From Thermococcus thioreducens (GTDB lineage Archaea > Methanobacteriota_B > Thermococci > Thermococcales > Thermococcaceae): a stretch of DNA of 64,000 bases. Shown here piece after piece: positions 8,674 to 17,755 of the stretch (the stretch's first letter is position 1; the number at the start of each line of letters is the position of its first letter). The stretch covers positions 62,001 to 126,000 of the forward strand of contig NZ_CP015105.1 in assembly GCF_002214545.1 (NCBI RefSeq). Direction: 5' to 3'. A program made the translations under genes and the position numbers. The notes under the pieces are model-generated. The model had not been told where the DNA came from and ran no database searches. It worked only from the letters and a program-made list of their open reading frames with translations.

Positions 8674-10170
8674 ATGGAAAGCGTCTTCCAGAACGAGACC
8701 GTCAGGGAGATACTTACGAGATACCGCCGCATCTGGGCGATAGGCCACGCCCAGAGCGTCCTCGGCTGGGACATGGAGGTCAACATGCCGAAGGAGGGGA
8801 TCCTTGAGCGCTCCGTTGCCCAGGGCGAGCTCTCCGTGCTTTCCCAGGAGTTTCTCCTCAAGCCGGAGTTCGTCGAGCTGGTGGAGAAGGCCAAGTCCAT
8901 AGAGGGCCTCAACGAGTACGAGAGGGGCGTTGTCAGGGTTCTCGACCGCTCGATAAGAATAAGCCGCTCGTTCCCGCCGGAGTTCCTGAGGGAGATGAGC
9001 GAGGTGACCAGCCAGGCCACCAAGGCCTGGGAGGAGGCCAAAAAGAGCGATGACTTCTCCAAGTTCGAGCCCTGGTTGGACAGGATTATAGATCTCGCAA
9101 AGCGCGCCGCAGACTACCTTGGCTACGAAGACGAGCCCTATGACGCTCTCCTCGACATGTTCGAGGAGGGCCTCACAACCAGGGAAGTCGAGAGGATGTT
9201 CAGCAAGCTTGAGAAGGAGCTCAAGCCGCTCCTTGAGAGGATAATGGAAGAAGGTAAAGTCCCGCAGAGCCACCCGCTTGAGAAGGAGCGCTATGAGAGG
9301 GAGTGGATGGAGAAGGTCAACCTCTGGATACTCCAGAAGTTCGGCTACCCGCTCGGCATCCGCGCGAGGCTCGACGTCTCGGCTCATCCGTTCACCACCG
9401 AGTTCGGTATCCGTGATGTCAGGATAACCACGCGCTACGAGGGCTACGACTTCAGGAGGACTATACTGAGTACGGTTCACGAGTTTGGCCACGCACTCTA
9501 CGAGCTCCAGCAGGATGAACGCTTTATGTTCAGCCCGATTGCTGGCGGTGTTTCCCTTGGAATCCACGAGAGCCAGAGCAGGTTCTGGGAGAACATCGTC
9601 GGCCGCTCCAGGGAGTTTGCAGAGCTCATTCACCCTGTCCTGGGGGAGAACCTGCCCTTCATGGCGGACTACACTCCGGAGGACGTCTACCTCTACTTCA
9701 ACATGGTCAGGCCTGACTTCATCAGGACTGAATCCGACGTCGTCACCTACAACTTCCACATTCTGCTCCGCTTCAAGCTTGAGAGGATGATGCTCAACGA
9801 GGGTGTTAAGGCAAAAGACCTCCCGGAGCTCTGGAACGACGAGATGGAGAACCTCCTCGGCATAAGGCCCAAGAGCTACGTCGAGGGAATCCTCCAGGAC
9901 ATCCACTGGGCCCACGGAACGGTCGGCTACTTCCCGACCTACAGCATCGGAACGCTCTTGGCGGCGCAGTTCTACTACCACATGAAGAGGGACCTCAACG
10001 TGGAAGAGCACATCGCCAATGCGGACTTCGGGCCGATAAAGGCCTGGCTCCGCGAGAAGGTTCACAGGTACGGCTCAATATCCCCGCCGAAGGAGCTGCT
10101 TAAGAAGTCCATCGGCGAGGAGCTGAACCCTGACTACTTCATCAGGTGGGTGAAGGAGAGGTATCTGTGA
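8674..10170 (+). CDS. Thermostable carboxypeptidase, family M32
   Basis: 498 residues. The start ATG at 8674 follows GAGGTGG with five bases between; the open frame from 8608 would add 22 residues that the Pyrococcus enzyme lacks. The zinc motif HEFGH is at 269-273, and the third ligand Glu is in GIHESQSRFWEN near 299, the numbering known for the P. furiosus enzyme. DVSAHPFTT and RITTRYEG are the other family blocks. The enzyme is a cytosolic metallocarboxypeptidase with broad specificity that is active as a dimer and usually needs Co or Zn. A T-rich tract follows the gene. Confidence 0.96.
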   Translation: MESVFQNETVREILTRYRRIWAIGHAQSVLGWDMEVNMPKEGILERSVAQGELSVLSQEFLLKPEFVELVEKAKSIEGLNEYERGVVRVLDRSIRISRSFPPEFLREMSEVTSQATKAWEEAKKSDDFSKFEPWLDRIIDLAKRAADYLGYEDEPYDALLDMFEEGLTTREVERMFSKLEKELKPLLERIMEEGKVPQSHPLEKERYEREWMEKVNLWILQKFGYPLGIRARLDVSAHPFTTEFGIRDVRITTRYEGYDFRRTILSTVHEFGHALYELQQDERFMFSPIAGGVSLGIHESQSRFWENIVGRSREFAELIHPVLGENLPFMADYTPEDVYLYFNMVRPDFIRTESDVVTYNFHILLRFKLERMMLNEGVKAKDLPELWNDEMENLLGIRPKSYVEGILQDIHWAHGTVGYFPTYSIGTLLAAQFYYHMKRDLNVEEHIANADFGPIKAWLREKVHRYGSISPPKELLKKSIGEELNPDYFIRWVKERYL

Positions 10171-10171
10171 G

Positions 10172-10194
10172 ATTTGTTTTTTGCTTTTATTTCC
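10172..10194 (+). terminator. T-rich terminator after the carboxypeptidase gene
   Basis: Directly after the TGA a T-rich tract (TTTGTTTTTTGCTTTTATTT) occurs on the non-template strand, the intrinsic termination signal of archaeal RNA polymerase. No stem precedes it. Confidence 0.5.
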
Positions 10195-10237
10195 TTCCCA
10201 GTTTTATGCCAACTAGACCCCCGACTAGGAGCCCTAT

Positions 10238-11692
10238 TCAAAAAACCGCCGGCAGGCTCCATGAAATCTCTGGTCGGGCCTTTGACTCACTCTCCACCGG
10301 TTCAGGTCTGCTGCTTTCCCACTTCCCTCCGTACAGGCTCAGGGCTATCAGCGCGTAGGCATCGCCGTCGAGGGTCATGCTATTCCTTGGGCTTGCGAGC
10401 TCAAGGAATCTCAACGCCTCGTCTACATTCCCTCCCTTCGCACCGGCCATGTGGAGCCATATCAGCGCTATCGCCGTGGAGTAGACGTCGTGGTTCCAGG
10501 AGCCGTCGAGGTTGGGGGGCTCTATTACGGCGTAGTCCTCTCCATCCCTGAACCGGAAAACCGTCCTTTTGGCATACCCGCTCCCAATTAGGGGTATATA
10601 GTTTTTTGGAAATTCCGGATAGAGCCTCATTTTTCCCTTGAAGAAGCCGGATTCGTTTTCAAGGAGGGCTCTCCCCGAGCGTATCAGGAAGATGCTTCCC
10701 CGGTCCGGGATCCCCAGGGTGACGTTTATCTCGGCCCTTCTTCCGGTTCCGCCCCATGTTCTGAGGGTTTCCCAGCCGTTTGCGGTATAAATCCTCTCTT
10801 CAACCGTGTAGTTGGTAATCCCCCTAAAGCTCAGCCTCAGCGTTGCGTTTCCAATGTACTGCGTCCTTTCGAGAAGAGAGGATATAAAATCAAGCGTCTC
10901 CTTCGGAAGGCTCACCTTCTCTTCCTTCAGAAAGAGCAGCGGCAGGACTATACTCTCGTACGCTCCCCTCATATCGCGGTAGGGCATGGGGAAGACAAAG
11001 CCCATGAAGAAGTTGTCCAGATACGGGCCCACGAGCCTCTCCGGCATCAGCCTTTCCTCCAGCCATCTCCACTCTTCCGAGACGTTGTGGCCGAGCCTTG
11101 AGAGGGCAGCGATTGCATAGGCAGTTGCAACGATGCTTGGCGACTCGTTGACCCTGTTGAGCCCCGTCTGTTCCCAGAACAGGTAAACCGTGCTCCCCCA
11201 GTGGTTCCCGCTCTCGTTCCTCAGAAGGAACTGGGCAGCCTTTTGTATTTCCATGGAATTGGGGTTTTCTCCTGCCTCAAGGAGGGCTAAAATCGCCAGT
11301 CCGGTTCCAGCCGATCTGGAGAGTTCCCAGTAGAACCACTCCGAGTCCGGCTCTGGATAGTCGTCGGTTATTATTGCCGGAAAGGAACCGTCCTTGCTCT
11401 GCTTTGACTTTATCCATTCAACGAGTTGCCGGAACTCCGTGGAGTTCCTCGGGTAGCCGCTCCTTGCGAGGGCTATAACTTTGAGGCATGTGAGGTAGAA
11501 CGTCTCGTTTCCCCTGAATGCCTCCCATCCGGAGACGCTTCTGGTGTTCCAAACACCGTTCAGGGTTCGGAGTTGATACTCGTTTATGTAGTGCTCCGCA
11601 CCTCTGCCAATTAATGAACTGGCTCCGGCTGGCGGCAATATGAAACCGGGGATGAAAACCAGAAGAAGAATGATGGGGAGCTTCTCTCTCAT
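10238..11692 (-). CDS. Secreted alpha/alpha-toroid protein (prenyltransferase/squalene-oxidase repeat type)
   Basis: 484 residues from the ATG at 11692 (an ATG at 11704 is possible). A signal peptide of about 24 residues (basic MREK, hydrophobic core, PPAGASS) marks export. Residues 60-260 and 400-470 contain helix pairs such as GTGLAILALLEAG, TAYAIAALSRLG and STAIALIWLHMAG with DGSF/DGSW turns, the pattern of terpene-cyclase-like toroids. A beta region with many N-X-S/T sites separates the two. A catalytic DXDD motif is not evident, so it may bind or cleave an outer-surface substrate. Function unknown. Confidence 0.7.
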   Translation of the reverse strand: MREKLPIILLLVFIPGFILPPAGASSLIGRGAEHYINEYQLRTLNGVWNTRSVSGWEAFRGNETFYLTCLKVIALARSGYPRNSTEFRQLVEWIKSKQSKDGSFPAIITDDYPEPDSEWFYWELSRSAGTGLAILALLEAGENPNSMEIQKAAQFLLRNESGNHWGSTVYLFWEQTGLNRVNESPSIVATAYAIAALSRLGHNVSEEWRWLEERLMPERLVGPYLDNFFMGFVFPMPYRDMRGAYESIVLPLLFLKEEKVSLPKETLDFISSLLERTQYIGNATLRLSFRGITNYTVEERIYTANGWETLRTWGGTGRRAEINVTLGIPDRGSIFLIRSGRALLENESGFFKGKMRLYPEFPKNYIPLIGSGYAKRTVFRFRDGEDYAVIEPPNLDGSWNHDVYSTAIALIWLHMAGAKGGNVDEALRFLELASPRNSMTLDGDAYALIALSLYGGKWESSRPEPVESESKARPEISWSLPAVF

Positions 11693-11725
11693 ACCGCACA
11701 CCATGTTAAAATAGCAAAGGAGACT

Positions 11726-12091
11726 TTAACTTTTTGGGACCTCACTTAACGGCTCCCCGATCCACCCCACCGGTTCAACTTCTATCGCCGCAACTCCGTA
11801 CTTCCTCTCCTTCTCCTCGGAGTAGAAGCGGCGGTAGATCTTTACGCCCTCTTCGATGCTCTCGACGCCAGGGAGGACGTTCTCCAGTCCTTCTTTCTCC
11901 AGCATCTCCCTGAAGGAGGAGTAGACCCTGATATCTTTCACCACGCACATCAGCCTGTTCTCGAAGATTATCGTGTCTCCTGGCTTAATCCCCTGCCTCT
12001 TCTCGTCGTATAATCTGCCCTCGACCTTTTTCCTGCCCTCGGCTATGGCCTTTAGATACTCCCCCTGGAGGCCCATTCTCCACGTCGTCAT
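11726..12091 (-). CDS. ASCH domain protein
   Basis: 121 residues. The fold is that of ASCH/PUA-like domains: an N-terminal LQGEYLKAIAEGRKKVEGRL segment carrying the conserved G-R-K-x-x-E-x-R core, then GIKPGDTIIFEN and a C-terminal strand. ASCH proteins bind RNA or modified nucleosides; some bacterial members hydrolyse N4-acetylcytidine. The role here is not known. It lies nine bases after the reductase gene and is probably co-transcribed with it. Confidence 0.85.
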   Translation of the reverse strand: MTTWRMGLQGEYLKAIAEGRKKVEGRLYDEKRQGIKPGDTIIFENRLMCVVKDIRVYSSFREMLEKEGLENVLPGVESIEEGVKIYRRFYSEEKERKYGVAAIEVEPVGWIGEPLSEVPKS

Positions 12092-12100
12092 GGGACCACC

Positions 12101-13213
12101 TCACAGGAGGTTTCTGACGATGGCGGGACTTATCTTTATCAGCCTTGCGAGGAGCTTCGGCCTCTTAAGGATTGCCTTCGCGGTTCTCACGTGGTCATCG
12201 AAATCTGCCTGTCCCTCTATGACCTCTCTCGCTTCGGGACTTCCGAGGACCTCAAAGACCCTCTCAATATCGTCCTGGCTCATGCCTTTGAAGATCCTTC
12301 TGAACCTCAGGCCGAAGCTGATCTGCTTTTTCACGAAGAAGCATCCCTTCTCGTAATCCCCGAGCCTTCCGTCGAGGAGGGCCCTCCTCAGCGCATGGGC
12401 GCAGTACATCCCGTAGACTATTCCTCCGGCGGTGGTTGGCTTTATCTGGAGCGCCGCATCTCCAACGAGTGCAACGTTGCCCCTGACCCAGGGCTTCCTC
12501 ACACCGAAGGCAACCGAGCCCGCTTTAAACTCAACTATCGAGGTTGGCTTCAGCATCCTTATCTTCAGGAACCTGTGAAAAGCATCGAGGCTCCCGAAGG
12601 TTCCGACCCTGGCGACTCTCTCGCTCACCGGTGCCACCCAGAAGAAGAACTCCGGGTTTATATCCTTGTTCACCCAGACCTCGACGAAGTCAGGATTGAA
12701 ATTCCCAACCACCTCCGCCTCATAGCCGCTCAGGAATTCACCTTTTGTCTGGGCCCCTATCGCCTTGGCTACGGTGCTGTTCACACCGTCGGCCCCGATG
12801 TAGAAGTCCGCCTCGATCTCAATCCTCTCCCCAAACCTCTGAAGGACGGCCTTTCCGTTTTTGAATCCCTGAAAGGCCGCCGCCATATAGTAGTCCACGC
12901 CCTTCCCCACGGCCCTCTCTGCCAGCCACCTCTCAAGAGCCTTTCTGTCCACGAGGTAAGCCTGCGGCGATTTTCTCTCTATCTCAAAGCTCTGTATTCG
13001 CGAGTAGAAAACCGCCCCGCGGAGCTTGTTCAAAACGGCACTCTCCGGAAGACCGAGCCTCTCATAGTTCTCGGCCCCTATTATGCCAGTGCATGCTTTC
13101 CCCCCTAAGGAGCCCTTCCTCTCAACAACAGCGACCTTGAAGTCCCTCGCGAGCAGGTTGGCAAGGTAGTTGCCAACCGGCCCAGCGCCAATGATAAGGA
13201 CGTCGTACCTCAT
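12101..13213 (-). CDS. FAD-dependent geranylgeranyl-reductase-like flavoprotein
   Basis: 370 residues; the ATG at 13213 follows GGTGGGTGGGA. An N-terminal Rossmann dinucleotide fold contains VLIIGAGPVGNYLANLLA (residues 5-22), a Cys-containing GGKACTG segment near 40, GADGVNSTVAKAIG near 150 and the second FAD motif VALVGDAALQIKPTTAGGI near 265. In archaea such proteins saturate the double bonds of isoprenoid lipid chains or of quinones and dolichols. The substrate cannot be told apart here. The gene leads a two-gene operon with the ASCH gene. Confidence 0.88.
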   Translation of the reverse strand: MRYDVLIIGAGPVGNYLANLLARDFKVAVVERKGSLGGKACTGIIGAENYERLGLPESAVLNKLRGAVFYSRIQSFEIERKSPQAYLVDRKALERWLAERAVGKGVDYYMAAAFQGFKNGKAVLQRFGERIEIEADFYIGADGVNSTVAKAIGAQTKGEFLSGYEAEVVGNFNPDFVEVWVNKDINPEFFFWVAPVSERVARVGTFGSLDAFHRFLKIRMLKPTSIVEFKAGSVAFGVRKPWVRGNVALVGDAALQIKPTTAGGIVYGMYCAHALRRALLDGRLGDYEKGCFFVKKQISFGLRFRRIFKGMSQDDIERVFEVLGSPEAREVIEGQADFDDHVRTAKAILKRPKLLARLIKISPAIVRNLL

Positions 13214-13273
13214 TCCCACCCACCGAGGGGAGTGCGTTTTAAAACCTAAAAACCTAACTTTTTCGGTGGTATC

Positions 13274-13876
13274 ATGAAAGTGCTCGTGACGGGATTCGAG
13301 CCCTTCGGCGGCGAGGAGATAAACCCTTCCTGGGAGGCCGTTTCGGGGCTTCCGGATGAGATTGGTGGGGCAGAGATAATAAAGCGACAGCTCCCGGTGA
13401 CCTTCAACGGCGTCAGAAAGATTCTTCCAAGGCTGATTGTCGAGGAGAGGCCGGACGTTGTAATCCTGACCGGCCAGGCCGGCGGGAGGCCGAACATAAC
13501 CGTCGAGCGCGTTGCGATAAACGTCATGGACAGCACGATGCCCGACAATGACGGCTTTGCTCCAGAAGATGAGCCAGTCTTTGAGGGCGCCCCGGCGGCA
13601 TACTTCGCAACACTCCCTATAAAGGCCATCGTGAGGGCTTTGAGGGGAGAGAAGATTCCCGCGGGGATTTCAAACACCGCCGGGACCTACGTCTGCAATA
13701 CCACAATGTTCACGGCGCTCCACACGATAGCCGTTGCGGGAATGGAAACTAAGGCCGGCTTCATACATGTCCCCTTCAGCCACGAACAGGCCTTGGAAAA
13801 GCCGAGGCCCTCAATGGCCGTTGAAACGATAAGGAAGGCCTTAGAGGTCGCCATCAGAACCTCCCTGAGGGGCTGA
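13274..13876 (+). CDS. pcp: Pyroglutamyl-peptidase I (pyrrolidone-carboxylate peptidase)
   Basis: 200 residues. The cysteine peptidase C15 triad is complete: Glu78 in TVERVAINV, Cys141 in GTYVCNT and His165 in GFIHVPF. The N-terminal LVTGFEPFGG is the family hallmark. The enzyme removes N-terminal pyroglutamate from peptides in the cytosol and is a tetramer in Thermococcales. The start at 13274 follows GGTGGTATC. Upstream CTAAAAACC elements serve as a likely TATA region. It is monocistronic and divergent from the reductase operon. Confidence 0.97.
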   Translation: MKVLVTGFEPFGGEEINPSWEAVSGLPDEIGGAEIIKRQLPVTFNGVRKILPRLIVEERPDVVILTGQAGGRPNITVERVAINVMDSTMPDNDGFAPEDEPVFEGAPAAYFATLPIKAIVRALRGEKIPAGISNTAGTYVCNTTMFTALHTIAVAGMETKAGFIHVPFSHEQALEKPRPSMAVETIRKALEVAIRTSLRG

Positions 13877-13924
13877 TAAGCTTTTTAAACCGCCCCTCCA
13901 ACCTTTCCACAGAACCCTTAGAGG

Positions 13925-15916
13925 GTGAGGCCTATTCTAATCCTCGGAGTGGACATAATAAGCGAGAACCCCAAGAGGTTTGCCGTCGTGAGCTGGTTCA
14001 ACGGCAGGCTTGAGAGAAAGGGCGAGTTCACCCTCTACCGCCTTATCCGATTCATCCAGTCCAAAAGGCCGGATATAGTGGCCATGGACAGCGTCACCGA
14101 GCTCGGCGACGACCTCAGGAAGTTCCTCCGCTCCCTTCCCGGGGGCACGAAGCTCGTCCAGGTGACCGGCCGTCCGGGCGAGCAGAGGAGCCTTCAGAGT
14201 TTAGCCAGGGAACACGGGATAAGGGTAACCGACAGGTTCGACCCCTATGAGGAGGCCAAGCTTTCCGCCCTGCTGGCCAGTAAAGGAGTCGGCTATGAGG
14301 TTCTTGCCTTCGAGGATGAGGTGATAATCAAAGTTACGAGGGGCAGGAGCCACGGGAAGGGTGGCTGGAGCCAGGACAGGTACAGGAAGCGCGTTCACAA
14401 CCTCGTCCGCGACAAGGTGAGGGAGATAGAAGAGAGGCTCCGGAGGGCGGACATACCCTTTGACCTGGAGGTTGAGGAGAAGGACTACGGCCTGGCCAAG
14501 GGGGAGTTCAAAGTCTACGCGGGCAGGGAAGAGCTCGCGGGGCTGATAAAGCCCACCCGCGGCGGGGACGTCGAGGTGAGAATCCAGCCGGTTGAGAGGG
14601 CTGAACTCGGCTTCGCTCCGCTCAGGGGCGAGGAGGCGGTACGCGAGAGGAGGAGCATCATAGTGGGCATAGACCCGGGGATAACGGTCGGTATAGCGGC
14701 CATAGATTTGAACGGAAGGGTGATTGCCCTCCACAGCGAGAGGAACATGCCGGTCGGCGAGGTCTTTCGGTTCATAAGCAACGTCGGCCATCCGGTCATC
14801 GTTGCTACCGATGTGAACCCCGCCCCAGGATTCGTTGAAAAAATTGCCCGCTCCTTCAAGGCCAACCTTTTCGTTCCCAGGGAGAGCCTCCGCGTTGAGG
14901 AGAAGAACGAACTCCTGAGGAACCTGGGTATAAGCGTTGACGACGACCACCAGCGGGATGCCCTGGCGGCGGCCTACAAGGCCTACCTCCGCATGAAGCC
15001 CAAGCTGGAGCACGTGGATGCAAAACTCCGTGAGGCGGGACTTACGAGGAAGGCCGACGAGATCAAAGCTCTGGTAATTCAGGGCTACAACCTCGGGGAG
15101 GCCATGCAGCGGGTTACACTGCGCGAAAGACCCAGGGAAGAAGCGCCGGAGGAGAAGCCGGGCATCGATGTTACGCCGTACATAAAGCGCATCCGCGAGC
15201 TGGAGAGGAGGATAGAGTTCCTTGAGAGGGAGAACGCCGAGCTGAGGGAGATAATAAAGGAGCAGCGGAAGACGATAGGCAGACTTGAGAGAAGAATAGC
15301 GGACTACGACGAGGAAGTCAGGAGGAAGGTTCTCCGCGAGAGGGAGCTTGAGGCGAAGGTGAAGCGCATAGAGATCCTTGAGAAGCAGCTCCGCGAAGCA
15401 AAGGCCGTAATAGAAAGGTTGAGCAGGGACCTCGTTCAGGTAAAGAGGATGAACGTGGTTGAGATTCGAGGCTCCGCCATCCCCTTGAAGGTTATGAACG
15501 TCCTCAGCTGGCGCGAGCTCGAAAGACTGGAGCGCGAGATAGGTGTAAAGCGGGGCGATGTCCTGTTCGTGGTGAACCCGGCCGGTGCAGGAAGGGCCAT
15601 AGCGGAGGAGCTGGTGGAGAAGGGAATCCGGGCGCTGATAACCGAGAAACCCCTTCCGGAGCCGGTCAGGGAGGTTTTCAGGGAGGCGCACCTTCCCTTC
15701 TTCACGGGCGATGAGCTCGACGTCAAGCGCGTTGATGAGTTCGCTGTAGTCGAGCGGGAGACCCTCGAAAAGGCTATTGAAGACCTGCTCGCCAGATGGG
15801 AAGAGGAGGATAAAGAGAAGGAGGCAGAGAGACTCCTCCGCCTCGTGGAGGAGTACAGAATAGAGCGCATAAAAGAGCTGCGGAGAAAGGCTGAAGAGGA
15901 AGTCCGGAAGCACTGA
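13925..15916 (+). CDS. DUF460 protein: RuvC/RNase H-like nuclease fold with coiled coil
   Basis: 663 residues from a GTG at 13925, about 40 bases after a CTTTTTAAA element. The N-terminal part (1-235) holds a first RNase H-like half (LILGVDIISENP) and a basic region. A second RNase H-like domain begins near 242 with IVGIDPGITVGIAAIDLNG, continues with VATDVNPAP and ends with DDDHQRDALAAAYKAY, giving acidic residues placed like those of RuvC/YqgF nucleases. Residues 400-500 form a long charged coiled coil, and the C-terminal region is alpha/beta. The family is conserved in archaea but has no assigned role; a nucleic-acid nuclease is inferred. Confidence 0.85.
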   Translation: MRPILILGVDIISENPKRFAVVSWFNGRLERKGEFTLYRLIRFIQSKRPDIVAMDSVTELGDDLRKFLRSLPGGTKLVQVTGRPGEQRSLQSLAREHGIRVTDRFDPYEEAKLSALLASKGVGYEVLAFEDEVIIKVTRGRSHGKGGWSQDRYRKRVHNLVRDKVREIEERLRRADIPFDLEVEEKDYGLAKGEFKVYAGREELAGLIKPTRGGDVEVRIQPVERAELGFAPLRGEEAVRERRSIIVGIDPGITVGIAAIDLNGRVIALHSERNMPVGEVFRFISNVGHPVIVATDVNPAPGFVEKIARSFKANLFVPRESLRVEEKNELLRNLGISVDDDHQRDALAAAYKAYLRMKPKLEHVDAKLREAGLTRKADEIKALVIQGYNLGEAMQRVTLRERPREEAPEEKPGIDVTPYIKRIRELERRIEFLERENAELREIIKEQRKTIGRLERRIADYDEEVRRKVLRERELEAKVKRIEILEKQLREAKAVIERLSRDLVQVKRMNVVEIRGSAIPLKVMNVLSWRELERLEREIGVKRGDVLFVVNPAGAGRAIAEELVEKGIRALITEKPLPEPVREVFREAHLPFFTGDELDVKRVDEFAVVERETLEKAIEDLLARWEEEDKEKEAERLLRLVEEYRIERIKELRRKAEEEVRKH

Positions 15917-15944
15917 AATTTCCGGGTTCGGAAGAATTGGTATA

Positions 15945-16241
15945 TTAAACGCCCTCCAGAGCGGCTCTCAATGTCCGGAGGTATCTTGCCGTTTCTTTGG
16001 CCCCTTTCTCAGTTATCCTCACGGCCGTTCTCGGCCTGTCGGCAAAGACCTTGTAGGTCTCGATATAACCTGCCTTTTCTAGAGCTTTCAGGTGTGAGTC
16101 CAGGTTTCCGGGCGTTACCTCCAGAACCTCCAGGAGCTCCTTGAATAGAACCCTCTCCCTCGGCAGGAGGTAGAGCATGACGCCTAACCTTATGGGGTTT
16201 CCCAGGGTGTGGTTCCTGCTCAGCTCTCTGAGAGCCTCCAT
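15945..16241 (-). CDS. Winged-helix DNA-binding regulator (HTH_34/ArsR-like)
   Basis: 98 residues. The winged helix fills the protein: NHTLGNPIRLGVMLYLL, then ELLEVLEVTPGNLDSHLKAL as recognition helix, and a wing with TAVRITEKG. This form (PF13601 type) controls neighbouring membrane-protein genes in many archaea. It starts four bases after the stop of the membrane protein gene, so the pair is one operon. Autoregulation is likely but no operator was identified with certainty. Confidence 0.9.
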   Translation of the reverse strand: MEALRELSRNHTLGNPIRLGVMLYLLPRERVLFKELLEVLEVTPGNLDSHLKALEKAGYIETYKVFADRPRTAVRITEKGAKETARYLRTLRAALEGV

Positions 16242-16245
16242 GCTA

Positions 16246-16860
16246 TCACCGCTCTATCGCCCTGAAGGCCGAGTAGATGTAAGCCACCACCGCCAGCGAG
16301 AACCCCAGTCCCACGAGAAAGCCTGCCCATGCCATAGCGCCCGTTTCCATCCTCATTGCAACAGGTATTCCAGTGGCCGGGATGAGGAACGCCGGGATTA
16401 TCTCGCGCTCAACTCCGCCGTACTTGGCAAAGACCAGCCACATAGCGAAGACCGAGAAGGCTATGAAGCTCAGGAATCCAACGGCCATGCTCGCCTCCGC
16501 GTTGACTCCTGGGCTCATGCGGGGTATGATTCCCCACCCCAAGATTATTCCAGTGATCCAGGAGAGGGCTATCAGAATCCCGCCCTTTCCTGAGACCTCC
16601 GCTTCTCTGCCCGTGACCCGTCCAAGCTTCTGAAGCCGCTTCCATGCCCTCCCGGTAAAACCCATAGCAACGATGAAGGCAACGGGCCAGTAAACGAGGT
16701 TGAACTGCCATGGTATGTCTGCCACTCCGATGATGACGTAGTAGAACAGCATCACAGAGAGCCAGGCCCCGAAGTTCATGGCCCCGTACAGCTTTCCCGC
16801 CGCTATGAGCTTGCCCTCGACTCTCTCAAGAACATCCTTTAGTTCCCTGACTTCCTCCAT
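16246..16860 (-). CDS. Membrane protein paired with winged-helix regulator
   Basis: 204 residues; the ATG at 16860 has GGTGA five bases upstream. An amphipathic N-terminal segment with coiled-coil character (ELKDVLERVEGKLIAAG) is followed by about five membrane helices between residues 25 and 195. No motif is known to me. The gene leads the operon; TATA-like GTATTTATA at 16891-16899 lies upstream. Such HTH/membrane pairs often answer envelope or drug stress, which is an inference here. Confidence 0.8.
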   Translation of the reverse strand: MEEVRELKDVLERVEGKLIAAGKLYGAMNFGAWLSVMLFYYVIIGVADIPWQFNLVYWPVAFIVAMGFTGRAWKRLQKLGRVTGREAEVSGKGGILIALSWITGIILGWGIIPRMSPGVNAEASMAVGFLSFIAFSVFAMWLVFAKYGGVEREIIPAFLIPATGIPVAMRMETGAMAWAGFLVGLGFSLAVVAYIYSAFRAIER

Positions 16861-17008
16861 AATTCTCACCGATTTATGTTGGGCCTTCCTGTATTTATAC
16901 CCTCAAGTTTCTCTGAATCCCAGAGATAGTGCAGTTTAGGGAATATGGTTAAATACCTCATTTGCGAACACATTTTAAGGAGCATTCATCGAATATGGGT
17001 GGTGCACC

Positions 17009-17755
17009 ATGGAGATTCTGAGCACTGGGATACCTCCCCTCGATGAAGCCCTGGGAGGGGGGCTCACGGAAGACAGCAACCTCCTCATAGTCTACGATAG
17101 GTACTCAAAGGGGTGGGCACTGGCCTTTGAAATGCTAAAAAACCGCATGGAGCTCGGGGACTTTGGGGTCATAATCGATTCGGTTCTCCCCTTTTCGGCA
17201 CTGGCCACGGAACTGAAGGCGGTCAATTTTGACGTGGAAGCTCTGGGACAGGAAGGGAATCTTGCCATTATAGACCTGTTCTCTTCGTTCTATGGGGTGG
17301 AGTACTCCCGGGAGTTTATTTACACCGCTGACATAGACCCCGGGACGTTCCTTCCAAAGTATGAACGGGTGTACCGTAGAATCCTGAGGGAGCGCATTGG
17401 GAACAGGCGGCCCGTTGGTATTGACGTCACCATTGATGGGCTTGCTTTCCTGCTCGGCACCGAGAACTTCATCTCGATATTTCAGAGGCTCATGGCGGAG
17501 AAGGAGAGGGCGAGGATAACCGAAAAAAGAAAGAGGCCACTCAATATCTTTCTCCTGAACAAGGGGAGGGCCTCCGAAAAACTGGTCTCGTGGGTATCGC
17601 TGTACAGCCAGTATGTAATCGAGTTCGTTTCCCCCAACGCGCCCTTTGAGGAGACGATGGTGATAAGAAAGTCCCCCCTGCCTGACTTCAACCCGCTGAA
17701 GAGCCAGTACAGGTTCAGGCTTTCAGGGGGGCGTGTGGAGCTCATGCCCCTTTGA
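17009..17755 (+). CDS. KaiC/RadA-like protein with degenerate P-loop
   Basis: 248 residues. The opening (STGIPPLDEALGGGLTEDSNLLIVY) is that of KaiC/RAD55-type RecA-fold ATPases, but the Walker A loop that should follow reads YDRYSKGWALAF and lacks the G-x-x-x-x-G-K-T/S pattern. A strand with GVIIDSVLPF and a LAIIDLFSSFYG Walker B-like strand remain. The layout recalls DUF257 proteins, four of which including this one lie in the window. It probably binds a partner rather than hydrolysing ATP. The 3' end overlaps the thiolase gene by 33 bases. Confidence 0.75.
   Translation: MEILSTGIPPLDEALGGGLTEDSNLLIVYDRYSKGWALAFEMLKNRMELGDFGVIIDSVLPFSALATELKAVNFDVEALGQEGNLAIIDLFSSFYGVEYSREFIYTADIDPGTFLPKYERVYRRILRERIGNRRPVGIDVTIDGLAFLLGTENFISIFQRLMAEKERARITEKRKRPLNIFLLNKGRASEKLVSWVSLYSQYVIEFVSPNAPFEETMVIRKSPLPDFNPLKSQYRFRLSGGRVELMPL

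Noticed and set aside
8647-10065. 472-codon open frame on the minus strand
   Set aside because: Antisense shadow of the M32 carboxypeptidase, which is certain from its zinc motif.
14201-15913. 570-codon open frame on the minus strand
   Set aside because: It lies fully opposite the DUF460 gene, has no family features and reflects the codon bias of that gene.
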